Below, piece by piece: positions 47,241 to 59,242 of a stretch of 64,000 nucleotides of DNA; position 1 is the stretch's first letter; every line of letters starts with the position of its first letter. Source of the DNA: Dreissena polymorpha (taxonomy: Eukaryota; Mollusca; Bivalvia; Myida; Dreissenidae); assembly GCF_020536995.1 (NCBI RefSeq), contig NC_068360.1, forward strand, positions 84,377,559 through 84,441,558, in the 5' to 3' direction. The notes beneath the pieces were generated by a model. The model did no database searches. It was not told the DNA's origin and saw only the letters and a program-made list of their open reading frames with translations. Both the position numbers and the translations under genes were made by a program.

Positions 47241-48414
47241 TGCGTTTTGCAATAAATAGTTTTCAGGTTACCGTGTTCTCATTATTCGTTACGCGTGACT
47301 GACTTGTTCAATAACATCATATGTGAATGACATATTTACATTACCCTTACTTCATGTCTAAATAATAATTTTTCTATGGACATTTTGCAGAAAATTAAAA
47401 AAAAGTATAAGGTGGATTTTTAGAAATTCTAACGCTGTACAACAAACTGTATAGTATAATCAAATTTATGTAACACTATTAACCAATTCATAGAAACAAA
47501 CCAATTTATTTATTTTTCGTGTTATAATACATTATATTATTGTGCACATATATAAAATAATTCCATTGATACCAAGCAAACATGAATATAATTTTAAAAG
47601 TAATAAATTACCAGAAACAACTAACATCTAATAACACATATGCCAATGAGTTTTCTATATTATACTGAACTAATTATAAAGCTTTAATAATATTATTCAT
47701 ATACGATTTTGTTTCAATGGACAACTAGACATGGAACATGTATAAGCTTAAAGAGTTAACATTTTTACTTATATCCTCTTGTTTCAGTTGTTTCTATATA
47801 TAATTAAAACCAATTTTATATAAATAGATATGAACAGATGATAAATACATATACATGTATAGCAATGTTTTTGGGACATGAAAGTTATTTACAACACATG
47901 ACAAAAGAAGATGCTGTTCTTATATATAATATTGATAAATAAAAAGTTCTTGAGGGTCACATTTTGAATTATTGTTGTAAATAAAACAATAAACAATGAC
48001 CCATGGGATTAATGCATAGAAGTTGAATTGCTTTCTTGGCTTAACAGACTCATAATGACGCAATTGTTTACCTGGCCTATAACCAACAATACTGCATTTA
48101 TTATTTTATTTTAACATTATTGAACAAAGTTTTTTGCAATAGTTAAAATGATTATATTTTGTGCATGGTTTAAATTTAAATATTTCGGAGTATTATAATT
48201 ATTTTTAATTTACTTTAAAGTTGGTCAAGATATATCATGAACAATAGCTTATTCTCTCTATACTTGCTAGCATAACTGTCATTACAATAACGGAAAATGT
48301 TAAAAAACAAAAATAAGTCTACAACATGAAAGTTCTTACTGACTTTTTTCTTTGTTGTCACACAAACTTTGCTAATTAAAAGATTATATAAATACATTGT
48401 TATGTACAGTATTT
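47241..48414. other. very AT-rich non-coding stretch
   Basis: No exon or repeat recognised. Confidence 0.5.
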
Positions 48415-48620
48415 TTCGCAGTCTGGTCAGGAGCTACCCTTTCAGCTTAAAAGTCACACAAGGATTTTATAGGCACTCCTTACCCGACTGGCCGGATGCG
48501 CAGGCTGTGTTGGAGCAACGCTGACTATATTTTGCATGAGACCCATTTCGGCATGACGTTGCTTATCATCCAGTCTATACTACATGATTTTAGTGAAATG
48601 TACCAGTTTATGCAAGAGTG
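48415..48620. repeat. dispersed repeat (CTGGCCGGATGCGCAGGCTG)
   Basis: GCAGTCTGGTCAGGAGCTACC, quoted in part as GTCTGGTCAGGAGCTACC, then GGATGCGCAGGCTG, GGAGCAACGCTG and CATTTCGGCATGACG. From memory this is a common bivalve repeat; only one copy is in the window. Confidence 0.45.
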
Positions 48621-48789
48621 TTATCCCTTTCCCACTCAGAAGAAAATTGACAAGGGACAAAATTGTCACAAAACCAGGTTTTCATTGTGAAAAAAAACAA
48701 TCTGATAAAGGGAGAAAACTCAAACTGAACTTTTGAAATGACTAAAAAAAAATTAACCCCCTTTGTAAGTTTTTTTTTTTTTTTTAAAT

Positions 48790-49320
48790 CTATTTTTAGT
48801 CGTGGCGACCTTGACATTGGAGATATTGACGTGATTCTTTCGTGGGACACACCGTCCCATGATGGTGAACAAATGTGCCAAATGATTTTAAAATCTCACA
48901 ATGAATGACATAGTTATGGCCAGGACAAGCTCATTTATGGCCATTTTTGACCTTTGAACTCAAAGTGTGACCTTGACCTTGGAGATATCGACGTAATTAT
49001 TTCGCGCGACACACCGTCCAATAATGGTGAACAAATGTGCCAAATGATTTTAAAATCTGACGATGAACGACATAGTTATGGCTCGGACAAGCTCATTTAT
49101 GGCCATTTTTGACCTTTGAACTCAAAGTGTGACCTTGACCTTGGAGATATCGAGGTAATTATTTCGCGCGACACACCGTCCAATGATGGTGAACAAATGT
49201 GCCAAATGATTTTAAAATCTGACAATGAACGACATAGTTATGGCCCGGACAAGCTTATTCCGCCAGCCCGCCAGCCAGCCAGCCCGCCAGCCAGCCCGCC
49301 CGCATTCGCCAATCTAATAA
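48790..49320. repeat. tandem repeat, about 3.3 units of 161 bp, with GCC-rich tail
   Basis: Units carry GTGACCTTGACCTTGGAGAT, GACACACCGTCC, TGTGCCAAATGATTTTAAAA and GACATAGTTATGG. GTGTGACCTTGACC starts at 48965 and 49126. The array ends in CAGCCCGCCAGCCAGCC runs (49262-49306). An open frame of 106 codons here is repeat-derived. Confidence 0.8.
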
Positions 49321-49359
49321 CCAGTTTTTTCCTTCGGAAAACCTGGTTAAAAATGCCTT

Positions 49360-49470
49360 TATGCTACCAGCATAAAACCAGAACAGCCTGCAAGTTATTC
49401 AGGTTTTATGCTGTTTGCTGCTCATCGGTATCTTAGGGTTGAAAATGATTTGATTTTGAAAATTCAAAGG
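49360..49470. repeat. fragment of the AACAGCATAAAACC fold-back repeat
   Basis: GCATAAAACCAGAACAGCCTG pairs with its own GGTTTTATGCTGTTTGCTG and continues TCGGTATCTTAGGGTTG. Related to 52066-52270 and 52505-52740. Confidence 0.6.
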
Positions 49471-49554
49471 GATTACAAACATGTCAATAGGTTTACCTGA
49501 GTGGTAAAGGCATTTAGTTAATGAGTATAATTTGCTACATCCCCAAGGTCGAGG

Positions 49555-52500
49555 TCAAGCTGTGACGGGCTCAGTGGGGACAAACTGTTTCTTGCAGATG
49601 TAGATCTTGTGATTGGAGACCGTGATCACGTACATGAAGCTGTCCCAGACAACTATAATGAACGTGTGAAAAAAATAAAATAAAATCTTTTACATTAAAG
49701 ATAAGAAACTATTTGGATGTTAATTTCTGATAAATTTGTTTGTTTTTTTTCATTAAAATTCATATCATGACAAATATTGTTAATGTTGCAACAACTATTT
49801 AATAATGACTTAGCACTGTTTAAGAAATCATCATCCTCATCCTAATTCACACCATTATAATCATCATTATCATTCTCTCCATCCCAATAATCATCAGCAG
49901 TAGTAGAGGCAGCAGTCAGCAGCGGCATCATCATCATCATCATTATCATAACATAATTATCATCAAAACCAACCATTCAGCTGCAGCAGGAGCAGCAGAA
50001 AGTTAAGCAACTCTTCAAGAGATTGTGGCATCAGCAGATAGAACTTACTGTTAATCTTTCATTGTAAAAGCACTAAGGTCATCATATGTCAATACATAAC
50101 ACGGCTATACTCTTACAAGCAGATGTGCCGTGGGTCCTCGTGGTGTTGTGGATATACATGTAGTGTCTGCCTAGAAACCAAAGGTCACAGGTTTGAACTC
50201 CACTGGGAGCCTAAATTTGAACTTCTCTTTAGACACCAAGTACTGGTTATACCCAGGAAACCGATTTGAGAGCATGTCAATATGCCTTTGGCACTCGATG
50301 CAATCAAGCATTGGCACAAATAAATAGGTTTAAGAAAACAAGTAGGTGTACCTGATAGTCTTTTGAACTTATCCTTATGGCTGGTTGGAATTCTCAAGGC
50401 TGTTCTTACAAGGTGGAGGAACTTTTGTGCCATATCTTCCTTGTTCTCCAAGTCTCCACCTGACTGTCAAGTTAACATTTAACATTATTATACCTAACTT
50501 TTATTCACAATGCTAAACTCCCATAGGCCATCGTGACATAGAAATACTATCAGACCCAGCGTGAAAAAGTTTACTGTCCAAAAAATACTGTCGCCCGCTA
50601 CCTTAGTAATCACGTGTGGAATGACGTCACTTTGATTGTCCGCCCACTGTTTATGAATGAAGACGGCGTCACTTGATTTTCATTGTTTTGGTGATGTCAC
50701 GTTTTCGCGTTTCTGTTCGCCTTAGAAAACACTTACAGAGACATACTTAATACTGTTTAACTATTGAATTTGTATTTTCTGTGATAAGAAATTGACTTTG
50801 TTAACCATTGTACTTTTATAATTGTTATCAAAATATTAATGGTTGTTCATTGCTGAAATTAAATACAATTATTGAATATTAAAATTGTTCATGGTTCATA
50901 TAAATTGTTCATGTTTGAATAGTTTTTTCGGTATAATAAAATAAATATTACATGTCTGACAGGGTGACAGTAAATTTGTCAACTTAAAAAAAAAACTGTC
51001 AAACTCAGCTTCCCCTCGGTATTTCCTCAAGTTGACAAATTTTTATGTAATATTTATATATTGTAGTTTCTGTAGGCTCTTGTAAAGTACTTAATTATTG
51101 CTTTTCTTATTGTCCATCATTATCTTGTAAGCTTTAAAAGCCAGGCTTCCTAGAGCCTAGAGGCAAAAGGTCACAAATTTAGATTTTCAAAACACTTTTA
51201 TTCAGTCCCACATTCATCTTAAATTCTACATGAAACAGCTTATTCATCTTCACCATGACCACACATACACGTATTACAAACAAAGAATGTTTAAAAGTTA
51301 GTGAAGATAAGATAAAACTGTTAAGTGGTTTCACCTTAAATGACTGTTTTCAATAGTTTCACATGACAGCACCTCACTTTCCCAGTCTGTATTGAATGAT
51401 TTAAGACTTTGTTAAAGATATTACTTTATGCCCCAAAACTAAACATAGGTGCATATGAGACCCCAATACTTAGAGGGCACACATGTTTCTTCCAACCAAA
51501 TATGTAGTAAAATTACATAACCAAATCATTATGAGATGCCTTCTTTGATAGATAATTATTTAACAAGAGGACAAAAGCCCCTAAAGCGCTCACCTCACAC
51601 CCCAGCAATTTTACTGTTCTGAGCATTTAGTGTTTACAATAGACTTTTTTAACCCTTTACAACTTTGATACATTTTCTGACGCATTTGTTGTGCCTTCAG
51701 ACAATACCAAACTTCCAGATTGGTGTCAGACATACGGTCTGACGGATTGACAAATTCTGTCAGACCAGATGAGTGTTATTTCGAAAAATAATGCGTATAA
51801 CCGAACATGTGCGAGCTATTCTTATTGGAGGACACAAATAGATCGAAAACATAAAAAAACACTGGTATTAACGTATTTAGTTCTACATGTTTTGATGGCA
51901 AATATTGGATTCCCACGGAGCATCAGACGATGATTAATAAGATATTTATTATATTTTTTGAAGTCGGACATTTTGGTCCGACGGAATTGCAAAATCGATC
52001 AGATCTTGTCATAATCTGTCAGATATGTCCGTCGGTCTGACGAAGTTTGGTATTGTATGTGCCTTATAAAGTTACATTTAATTTAAGACCTTTCTTACTA
52101 GATTCAAGTTTTTAAGACAACAATTCCAACATTTAGACTTTGATGTTCAGCAAACAGCATAAAACTCAAGTGTCTGTGAGTTACTCTCAGGCTGTTCAGG
52201 TTTTATGCTCTTTGCACATACATGTAGCCTGCATTTTCACTTTGCTTCTAAGTGGGAAAGGGTTAAATGAGAGGAACAGCATCATATGCCATGTCACTCG
52301 TCAGATAAATAATTAGAGAAAATCTTCAGAGTGAATTTCAGGAAATTACAAAAATAACTATGGGTGTTTAAAAGATTTAGTTTGAGCTATTGACCTTGTT
52401 TTTAACCACACATGACCTAGCTTTGAACTTAGCCAAGATCGAACAAAGTTCTTACCAAGTTTTATGAAGACTGGGCAATAAATATGGCCTTAAGAGTTTT

Positions 52501-53166
52501 CACAAGCTTTTTCTTTCCCACTTAGAAGCAAAGTGAACAATTGTCTACGTGCAAACATTACAAAACCAGAACAGCCTGGGAATAACTTGCAGTCTGTTCA
52601 GGTTTTATGATGTTTGCTGCTCATCAGTATCTAAGGGTTGGAAATGAAGCCTTTAAAAACTGAATCAAGTAAGAAAGGTCTTAAATCAAATGTATCTTTC
52701 TAAGGGACAACAAATATGTTGTCACATCTTCAAGTTTTATGAAGATTTGAAAGTAAATGCGCCCTTTAGAGTGTTCACATGGTTAATTTTTAATCCTTTC
52801 AGTGCGGGAACCGAATTTTGAAGGCCTTTGCAAACAATTTGGATCCAGATGAGACGCCACAAAATGTGTAAAAGGAAAATGCTAATTTGAGAAATTCAGC
52901 AGCCAACATTTTAGCAGCCGACAAATTTCCCAGCATGCAAAGGGTTAATGATGCACAATGGATGACTGATTATGATTGACAGACAAAAGGCAATCAAAAA
53001 GCTCACCATAATCAGCATGTTGTGGTTAGGTGTGCTAAAAAAAATAAACATGCACACAAGTATTTAACAATTTACATGTCTGATCACTTACACTTGTAAC
53101 TGCTCCTTCTTCGTTTAATACAAGATGGCCTAAGGCATCATTCAATCTCTCAAATGGGGTTGTCAT
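49555..53166 (-). CDS. LAMTOR4: Ragulator complex protein LAMTOR4
   Basis: Three coding exons on the - strand: 53166-53092 (ATG start, 25 codons), 50463-50352 and 49652-49555 (TGA stop). Donors are GTAAGT and GTACAC; acceptors are TTGACAG and CATTATAG; phases are 0 and 1. Together they give 94 residues; human LAMTOR4 has 99. Conserved blocks seen: LGHLVLNEEGAV (human LGYLVLSEGAVLAS), SGGDLENKED (human SSGDLENDEQ), FKRLSVVWDSFMYVITVSN (human FKRLSVVFGEHTLLVTVSG) and KIYICKKQ (human RVFVVKRQ). The protein is a small roadblock-fold subunit of Ragulator, which holds Rag GTPases on the lysosome for mTORC1 signalling. All blocks are in order, without a stop. Intron 1 (2.6 kb) is filled with nested repeats and intron 2 (0.7 kb) holds a microsatellite and part of a SINE. 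This is the best supported gene in the window. The UTRs and promoter were not located. Confidence 0.93.
49830..49965. repeat. CAT/CAG-rich microsatellite in LAMTOR4 intron 2
   Basis: Interrupted runs of ATCATC and CAGCAG (AATCATCAGCAGTAGTAG, CATCATCATCATCATTATC). Confidence 0.75.
50118..50345 (+). mobile_element. tRNA-derived SINE, family 2
   Basis: TCGTGGTGTTGTGGATATAC (A-box region), TGTCTGCCTAGAAACC, the B box GGTTTGAACTCC, ACTGGGAGCC, then TAGACACCAAGTACTGGTTA. It matches the - strand copy at 58040-58215. It ends next to the donor of LAMTOR4 exon 2 and sits in antisense orientation to the gene. Confidence 0.65.
50785..51065. repeat. about 290-bp dispersed repeat with fold-back end, copy 2
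   Basis: Same order as 38995-39300, including TCAAAATATTAATGGTTGTT and ATGTCTGACAGGGTGACAG. The closing half is shorter (AGTTGACAAATTTTTATGTA). Lies in LAMTOR4 intron 1. Confidence 0.75.
51698..52057. mobile_element. hAT-like MITE with 8-bp target duplication
   Basis: The left end CAGACAATACCAAACTTC and the right end GAAGTTTGGTATTGTA are inverted. Subterminal GTCTGACGG and CCGTCGGTCTGAC also pair. TGTGCCTT flanks both sides (51690-51697 and 52058-52065). An 8-bp duplication and a CAG start fit hAT. It has no transposase. It is inserted in a fold-back repeat that is itself inside 51563-53045. Confidence 0.75.
52066..52270. repeat. fold-back repeat (AACAGCATAAAAC family), forward copy
   Basis: ATTTAAGACCTTTCTTACTA, CAGCAAACAGCATAAAAC, TCAGGCTGTTCAGGTTTTAT and CACTTTGCTTCTAAGTGGGA. 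The left part of this repeat (51655-51697) is split off by the hAT-like MITE. Confidence 0.65.
52505..52740. repeat. fold-back repeat (AACAGCATAAAAC family), inverted copy
   Basis: Reverse complement of 52066-52270: TTTCCCACTTAGAAGCAAAG, AACCAGAACAGCCTGG, GTTCAGGTTTTATGATGTTT and AAGAAAGGTCTTAAATCAAA. Together the two copies could form a long hairpin in the intron transcript. Confidence 0.65.
52795..52950. repeat. dispersed repeat fragment (CCTTTCAGTGCGGGAACCG)
   Basis: AATCCTTTCAGTGCGGGAACC, given here as CCTTTCAGTGCGGGAACC, then TTTGGATCCAGATGAGACGC and CCCAGCATGCAAAGGGTTAA. From memory this is a common bivalve repeat; 61750-61945 is of a similar kind. Confidence 0.5.
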
Positions 53167-55214
53167 TTTGTACTAGATTGATATCTGGAAACGGATAATA
53201 CAAGCTGAAAAATAAAATATCATATATTAATTGATGAACATTGAGAGTTTGCTAAATAATATCTAAACTGGAAAAAGTTTTGCTTGCTTGCCCCAGTATT
53301 TTATCGTACAACCCACACAGTGGATCAATTGATAAGATGAGGATTGCACTGACAAATTACTTATTTCAAACATAATTAGCATGTCTATCCATAGTATTGG
53401 CCCTCTTGATGAATACATATGAATTGTGGAAGTTAACAAATACAAAAACACGCATGTTTTATATGTCAATCTATAAATAAATGTGTATTCTTAGACATAA
53501 CAAGAAAAATGCATTTAAATCGGCAATGTTTTGACAAATTACTGGCAAGACTATAGTAATCTGTTTCATGTACATGAACAATTGTCTCATAGTATTGGAC
53601 CTTCTGATTGGGTGCAAAGATTTGTTACTATTCACATGTGCTTGTTCTAAAAAAAGTAACTTAATGGTAAAAAAAAACTCTTGCTCACGTTGTTCTTAAA
53701 ATATTTTTACTTTTTATTTAAAAATGAGCGGCATATAAATCATTTGATTGCAAAGCTACTTTTAATCCATAAACAAACTAACATAATTCTGTGCTACATA
53801 ATTAAATATCAGCATCACCCTGGAATAAACATCATTGACTAACTGTCCAACAAACAACGAAAATCATGTGAATGATCATCATAATAGTCATGGATAACCA
53901 TAAAAAAATTACAACTTCTAAAAATAACAATAAACATTAAGTTTCCAGCACTTCTTGGCAGTTTTTCGTTAAAAGCACAATATTATGAGGAGGACCGATA
54001 CTATAAGACTAATAGTTCTGGCTACCATAACTTTAAATGTCACTTTTTATGATTTTTGACTGGCGCGACTTTACAGGTGTGTAAATACTATGTAAACTGT
54101 TTGCTGAAGTTTCTTTAGCTATGAGACTGAGGGATAATGAAAATGAGGAAATAAAAGAAAATATATCCTGGATCAATAATTATAGAAGATGATATTTACC
54201 AAACAACCATCCTCATTTCAAATAATGAAATAAATTATATTATACACTAATAATACCTAAATGTAAGTACAGAAAATCCTATATAATCTATGCAAGCAAA
54301 TTGTCTGAAACTTAATCATCCGAAAACTATACAATTATTCGTTAAACAAATTCTTGAGATACGTACGTGAACTAGTGAAATTAAGTCCTCCTTATTATAA
54401 CAAGTATAAAAAATTTGCTAGCCTTGTCATAAAAGTAGGGTTATTCAATACGCTTAGTTGTTTAATATTGGATTATTTAACTGTTGACGCGTTGTTGTTG
54501 TTTCGACCTATCAGTTGGCAATTTAACCCAATGTAAAAGGTTACACAACACGTTGTTTGGTCCATCAGCATAATTTTCAGAGATCTGTCATGGCATGTAT
54601 GGGTACGATAAAGAAGTTTAATTTCTATGTTGATTGTTTAGTTCGACACTTTATAATGTAATTTGGAGACAGTTTGGCCTGCATAATGCTTCATTTAAAC
54701 GCTAGTCAGACGCCCATATAATTTCATCCCCACGCATAAAAATATCTCAATGGTCAACGTTACATGACAAAATTTATGTTATGCATCAACAAAGTTTAAA
54801 GCGCATTAAGCAATCAAGTCGAAACATATTTTTCCCTAAAGACATGCAGCTAGGAAGATATGTAGAGGCATATTGAATACAGTATTTCGGACGCGCCATC
54901 CTCACGATTTTCTTTACCTAGAACCTGATGTTTTTTCCGAGAGTATATGATATATTCACTATGTTTAATAAAGCCCGAATAACATATATTATATATACCT
55001 GTACAACTTTATAAACAATTACCTTTACAAGTTCGAGTCTACCTCACATTTCATGTATTTTTTAATATTGCAATGTATTTAATCCTTGTATTAGCCATTT
55101 GTGTACAGAAACATGGGAAACCCCAGTAATGGCCTTTGCGCAGGGAAGTTGTTAGGCGGTGGCATGATTGCATCAAACACAGTTGAGATCACATAGAGAT
55201 ATGTGTCTTGTTCT
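53167..55214. other. AT-rich stretch upstream of LAMTOR4, nothing recognised
   Basis: Probably contains the LAMTOR4 5' UTR and promoter near 53167-53250, but no clear signal was seen. The rest shows no exon or repeat. Confidence 0.4.
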
Positions 55215-55468
55215 GTGGAAATTGGGAAAAATGCATGTGCGTAAAGTGTCGTCCCAGATTAGCCTGTGCATTCCGCAAAAGCTAATCAGGGACGACACTT
55301 TCCGCTTTTATGGTAGTTTTCGTCTAAAGGAATTTCCCTTTTTACCGAAAATCTAGTAAAAGCGGAAAGTGTCGTCCCTGATTAACCTGTGCGGACTGCA
55401 CAGGCTAATCTGGGACGACACTTTACTTACATGCATTATGGCCAGTTTTCTCAGAACGCGACTCAAAT
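55215..55468. mobile_element. fold-back element (AAGTGTCGTCC family), best-preserved copy
   Basis: Nearly complete and symmetrical: ATGCATGTGCGTAAAGTGTC, GTCCCAGATTAGCCTGTGCA, GCTAATCAGGGACGACACTT, a centre with TTTTCGTCTAAAGGAATTTC, GCGGAAAGTGTCGTCCCTGA, GGCTAATCTGGGACGACACT and CAGTTTTCTCAGAACGCGAC. The two halves pair over more than 90 bp. Non-autonomous, with no coding frame. Confidence 0.85.
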
Positions 55469-56749
55469 GTTCATGATACTTGATATGCCTGAAATCTTAT
55501 TAAAAGTCCTCAGTTTGGTGTGGGTGAGGTGAAGGTCAACGCGACTAAACGTGAAACAAGGTTTCCGTTGAACAACTTGATAATGAAGCTGCATCCCTTA
55601 TATTTACAGGGTGCAGGATCACGTGACTGTGTTGGGTTCTCAATTAAACGGTATGGATGTTAACCCACTGATAAGTGCTGCTTTTTTCGAAGTGACTTTT
55701 TGATACAATTTTTGTTAAGAATTTCAAGTAGTGCATAACAGACAGATTTTTATGCTGCTTGTGGCCGTGTAAAATTCATAAGAATTTTTTACTTTATTTA
55801 ATAAGCATGCGATCTTGTTAAAAAAATTCCATGTATACTGCACGATTATGTTTCACGCAACGTTAAAATTTGTCTCCGATTCCAGACGTATTCAAGGATG
55901 TATTCTTATACATTAATATATCGGCACAAAACTGCAAGAAAAACTGTCTCTTATGTACGAAAGATTTTTGCAAATGTATTTCAATAGCTTGAGATATTTT
56001 CAAAAATGAAATTCTTAACGATGTGTTTAAATTCTGTCCAGCCCGTGTGTAAATCCCCGAAAACCTTGTTTATTATGAACCCTGATTAAGCCAATTCTTC
56101 AAAACGCATGTGTAAAATCTAGGGCCAACGTGAAGATTAGAGATGTTAAAATGTAGTTTTATCCCTTAATAATTTGATAACTCACTGAGCTTTTCTAATA
56201 AAACTGTATGTTTATGCTATATATTTTAGTCGAACATGTATGGTTGAATTTATTACCAAGGTCATCGAAGTTTTAAACAAAAGTCGAAACAGTATATCTG
56301 GTTGACAATTTAACACATTGAGCGTTTGAAACGTGTATTTTTCGTGGACATTTCAGGTTCCCATGCCGCTCCATAGTTTTAGCATATTCGTGCTTCGACG
56401 CTTCAAATGTCATCTGTAGTTTCACAGCTTCCACTTACATATCACGTATTATATATTTTATGCAACGGAAAATATAATGAGTATATTGACAATTAACGCA
56501 ATCCGTGTATATTTATATTTATATTTAATCAGCGTCCAATAATTAGTTTCGCAGGATAAAAAAAGATTTTTCTTTCTTTTTAAATACCTTGAGTCCATCA
56601 ACCGAGACTAAATAGAAAAGTCCCCCAACAGTCTTTTAGTTGATACCTTTCATGGATGCATGAAATATTGTTCATAAATGATAAACATTTTATTTCGTAG
56701 CATTTCGAGGAGAAAATTGTTATTTTAAAATTGATTCCTTGAGACCAAT
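55469..56749. other. non-coding AT-rich stretch
   Basis: Nothing recognised. Confidence 0.45.
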
Positions 56750-57150
56750 TTTATTAACCAGTTATGTGGGCCTTATTGTATCCACTGATTAATTTGTCCC
56801 AATCATCGTCGCTTTATTATAATTAACATATAATTATTACAATTATAACATATTGGCACGTAATTAATCTCATGTTGCAATTACGCGATTATGTCATCCA
56901 GAAGTATATATACACTATTTCACTCTCCAGCAGACCACACTACATTCAAATTACCAGCTGCAAATATCATAAAGTCGTGCGCTTAATGTTAATTGAGTGA
57001 TTAGCTCAAATTGGTGTTTAATCATAATTAATGAGTTCCCCTATTTGACTTCCATTAGATGGGCAGCATTCGGCGGATAATTGACAACTCGCAGACAATG
57101 GTCGTCGCGCTAATGACATTATGACTTAATCGCTCGCTCGCCAGTTTGAC
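56750..57150 (+). promoter_or_regulatory. possible regulatory block with many TAAT sites and a TATA-like word
   Basis: About a dozen TAAT/ATTA cores occur within 400 bp (ATAATTAACATATAATTATT, GTAATTAATCTC, TTAATTGAGTGATTAG, ATAATTAATGAG, GCTAATGACATTATGACTTA). AGTATATATACACT lies at 56903-56916. The block is 3.1 kb upstream of the first homeobox exon. Homeodomain sites and a TATA word would fit a promoter or enhancer of that gene, but AT-rich DNA gives such words by chance. Inference only. Confidence 0.25.
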
Positions 57151-57199
57151 AGTTTATTTTAACATGTTAAAGGGGTGAGTACACATTTCGACATATTTT

Positions 57200-57420
57200 T
57201 AGTCGAGCTCTGAGAAAACCGGGCTTCATGCATGAGCTTAAAATGTCGCCCCAGTCTAGCATATTAGTCCGCACAAGCTTAGAGGGACGACACTTTCCGT
57301 CTGGACGGGATTAAGAAGAGGCTTTCTTGAAGCGAAAAATTTAATGAAAGCGGAAAGTGTCGTCCCTGATAAGCCCTTGTGGACACTTTCCCCTCATGGA
57401 ATAATCCCGGACATAAGTAG
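57200..57420. mobile_element. fold-back element copy (AAGTGTCGTCC family)
   Basis: GAGCTCTGAGAAAACCGGGC, AAAATGTCGCCCCAG, AGGGACGACACTTTCCGTC, AAGCGGAAAGTGTCGTCCCT and GATAAGCCCTTGTGGACACT. The right end is shortened. Confidence 0.7.
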
Positions 57421-57519
57421 TTCATGCCGGGTGAAAAAATCTACTTCTTAAGATGAACGCAGATTGGCCTTGTCTATAGCACTTGCAACGAATTCTTATA
57501 ATTGGGTTAAATAAATATA

Positions 57520-57735
57520 AGGCTCAATCTGGAACAACGGGGCTTCATTCACATGCGTCAAGTGTCGTCTAAGATAAATTAGGGATATCCGGGACGACAA
57601 TTGTCTCTTTTTTCGTTTGAACGAATTCTATTCTTAGCAAAAATTCTGTTTAGACGGAAAGTGTCGGACTGCATATGCATATTTGTGACGACACTCTACG
57701 CACATGCATATGCCCCGTTTTCACAGGCTCATACA
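57520..57735. mobile_element. fold-back element copy (AAGTGTCGTCC family), degraded
   Basis: GGCTCAATCTGGAACAACGG, CACATGCGTCAAGTGTCGTC, GGGACGACAATTG, ACGGAAAGTGTCGGAC and GACGACACTCTACGCACATG. Another copy lies 100 bp to the left. Confidence 0.65.
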
Positions 57736-58039
57736 TCAAGAAGCATAACCCCTAAAACGAAAACAAAGCATCGTTCATAAAGAATCAGCTGTTGAAATAT
57801 AAATTGATACATCCATAATTCTGGTATTCAGTTATATTTACATTGACGGAGACGTCTTACAGTGAAGTTAGATTTGTGTGGTTTTACGGAAGGCCATAGG
57901 TTCAAATCCCCGGATTCAATACTTCCTTTTCCTTTTATCAGTTGTTTTTTATTGATAATCTTTTTTATATACGCGGCTTCAAAATTTCTTTCATGTAGAA
58001 AGATAGGACTTTTATTTAAAACCTGTGTACTTTAGCTCA
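57736..58039. other. non-coding stretch with a possible SINE fragment
   Basis: At about 57875-57920, GGCCATAGGTTCAAATCCCC resembles a B box but no A box is clear. Confidence 0.35.
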
Positions 58040-58215
58040 AATGCATAGAAAGCCTTAGGCTTATTTGAAGCGCTCTCGAGGTCGCTTCTTAGAACCAGTA
58101 CTTTGTGTCTTCAGGGAGACCTAAAGAACGCTCCAAGAGTGGGAATCGAAACCGTGACCTCCAGGTCGCTAGGCAGAAACCACATCTACAACGCCACGGG
58201 GTAAATACAAGACTT
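58040..58215 (-). mobile_element. tRNA-derived SINE, family 2
   Basis: On the - strand: CCGTGGCGTTGTAGATGTGG, TTTCTGCCTAGCGACC, the B box GGTTTCGATTCCC, CTGAAGACACAAAGTACTGG and CGAGAGCGCTTC. Same order as 50118-50345. Confidence 0.65.
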
Positions 58216-58511
58216 ACGACCTAACATATTTTCACACGACCGCTATCAGTCCCTTTAAAGTGCGGAATAACAAGGCGATGCGTGTAATGAGCGGTCGTAT
58301 CAATTCGAAGGGAATATTGCATGAAGAAAAATCATGGATGTAATGTATAGGAATAAAACACCTATTTCTCGATGTGGTATGTGTTTCTTTGAAATAAATT
58401 AAGTATATTTAAAGGTAAACCTTAAATAACAATGATGTGGATTTAACCTCGAGTTTGTTGAGTGTACAACGAACCACAATGACAAAGTGGTGTTCACTGC
58501 TCAATATATAA

Positions 58512-59242
<731 letters not shown>

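Larger units (their letters stand above)
51563..53045. repeat. dispersed repeat with AACAAGAGG/GCTCACC ends, carrying nested insertions
   Basis: Ends AACAAGAGGACAAAAGCCCC with AAGCGCTCACCTCA, and AAAAGCTCACCATAATCAGC with GGTTAGGTGTGCTAAAAAAA, as in 44150-45490. Tandem-unit remnants (CAAGTTTTATGAAGACTGGG; CAAGTTTTATGAAGATTTG) are split by three other repeats at about 51655-52270, 52505-52740 and 52795-52950. Lies in LAMTOR4 intron 1. Confidence 0.7.
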
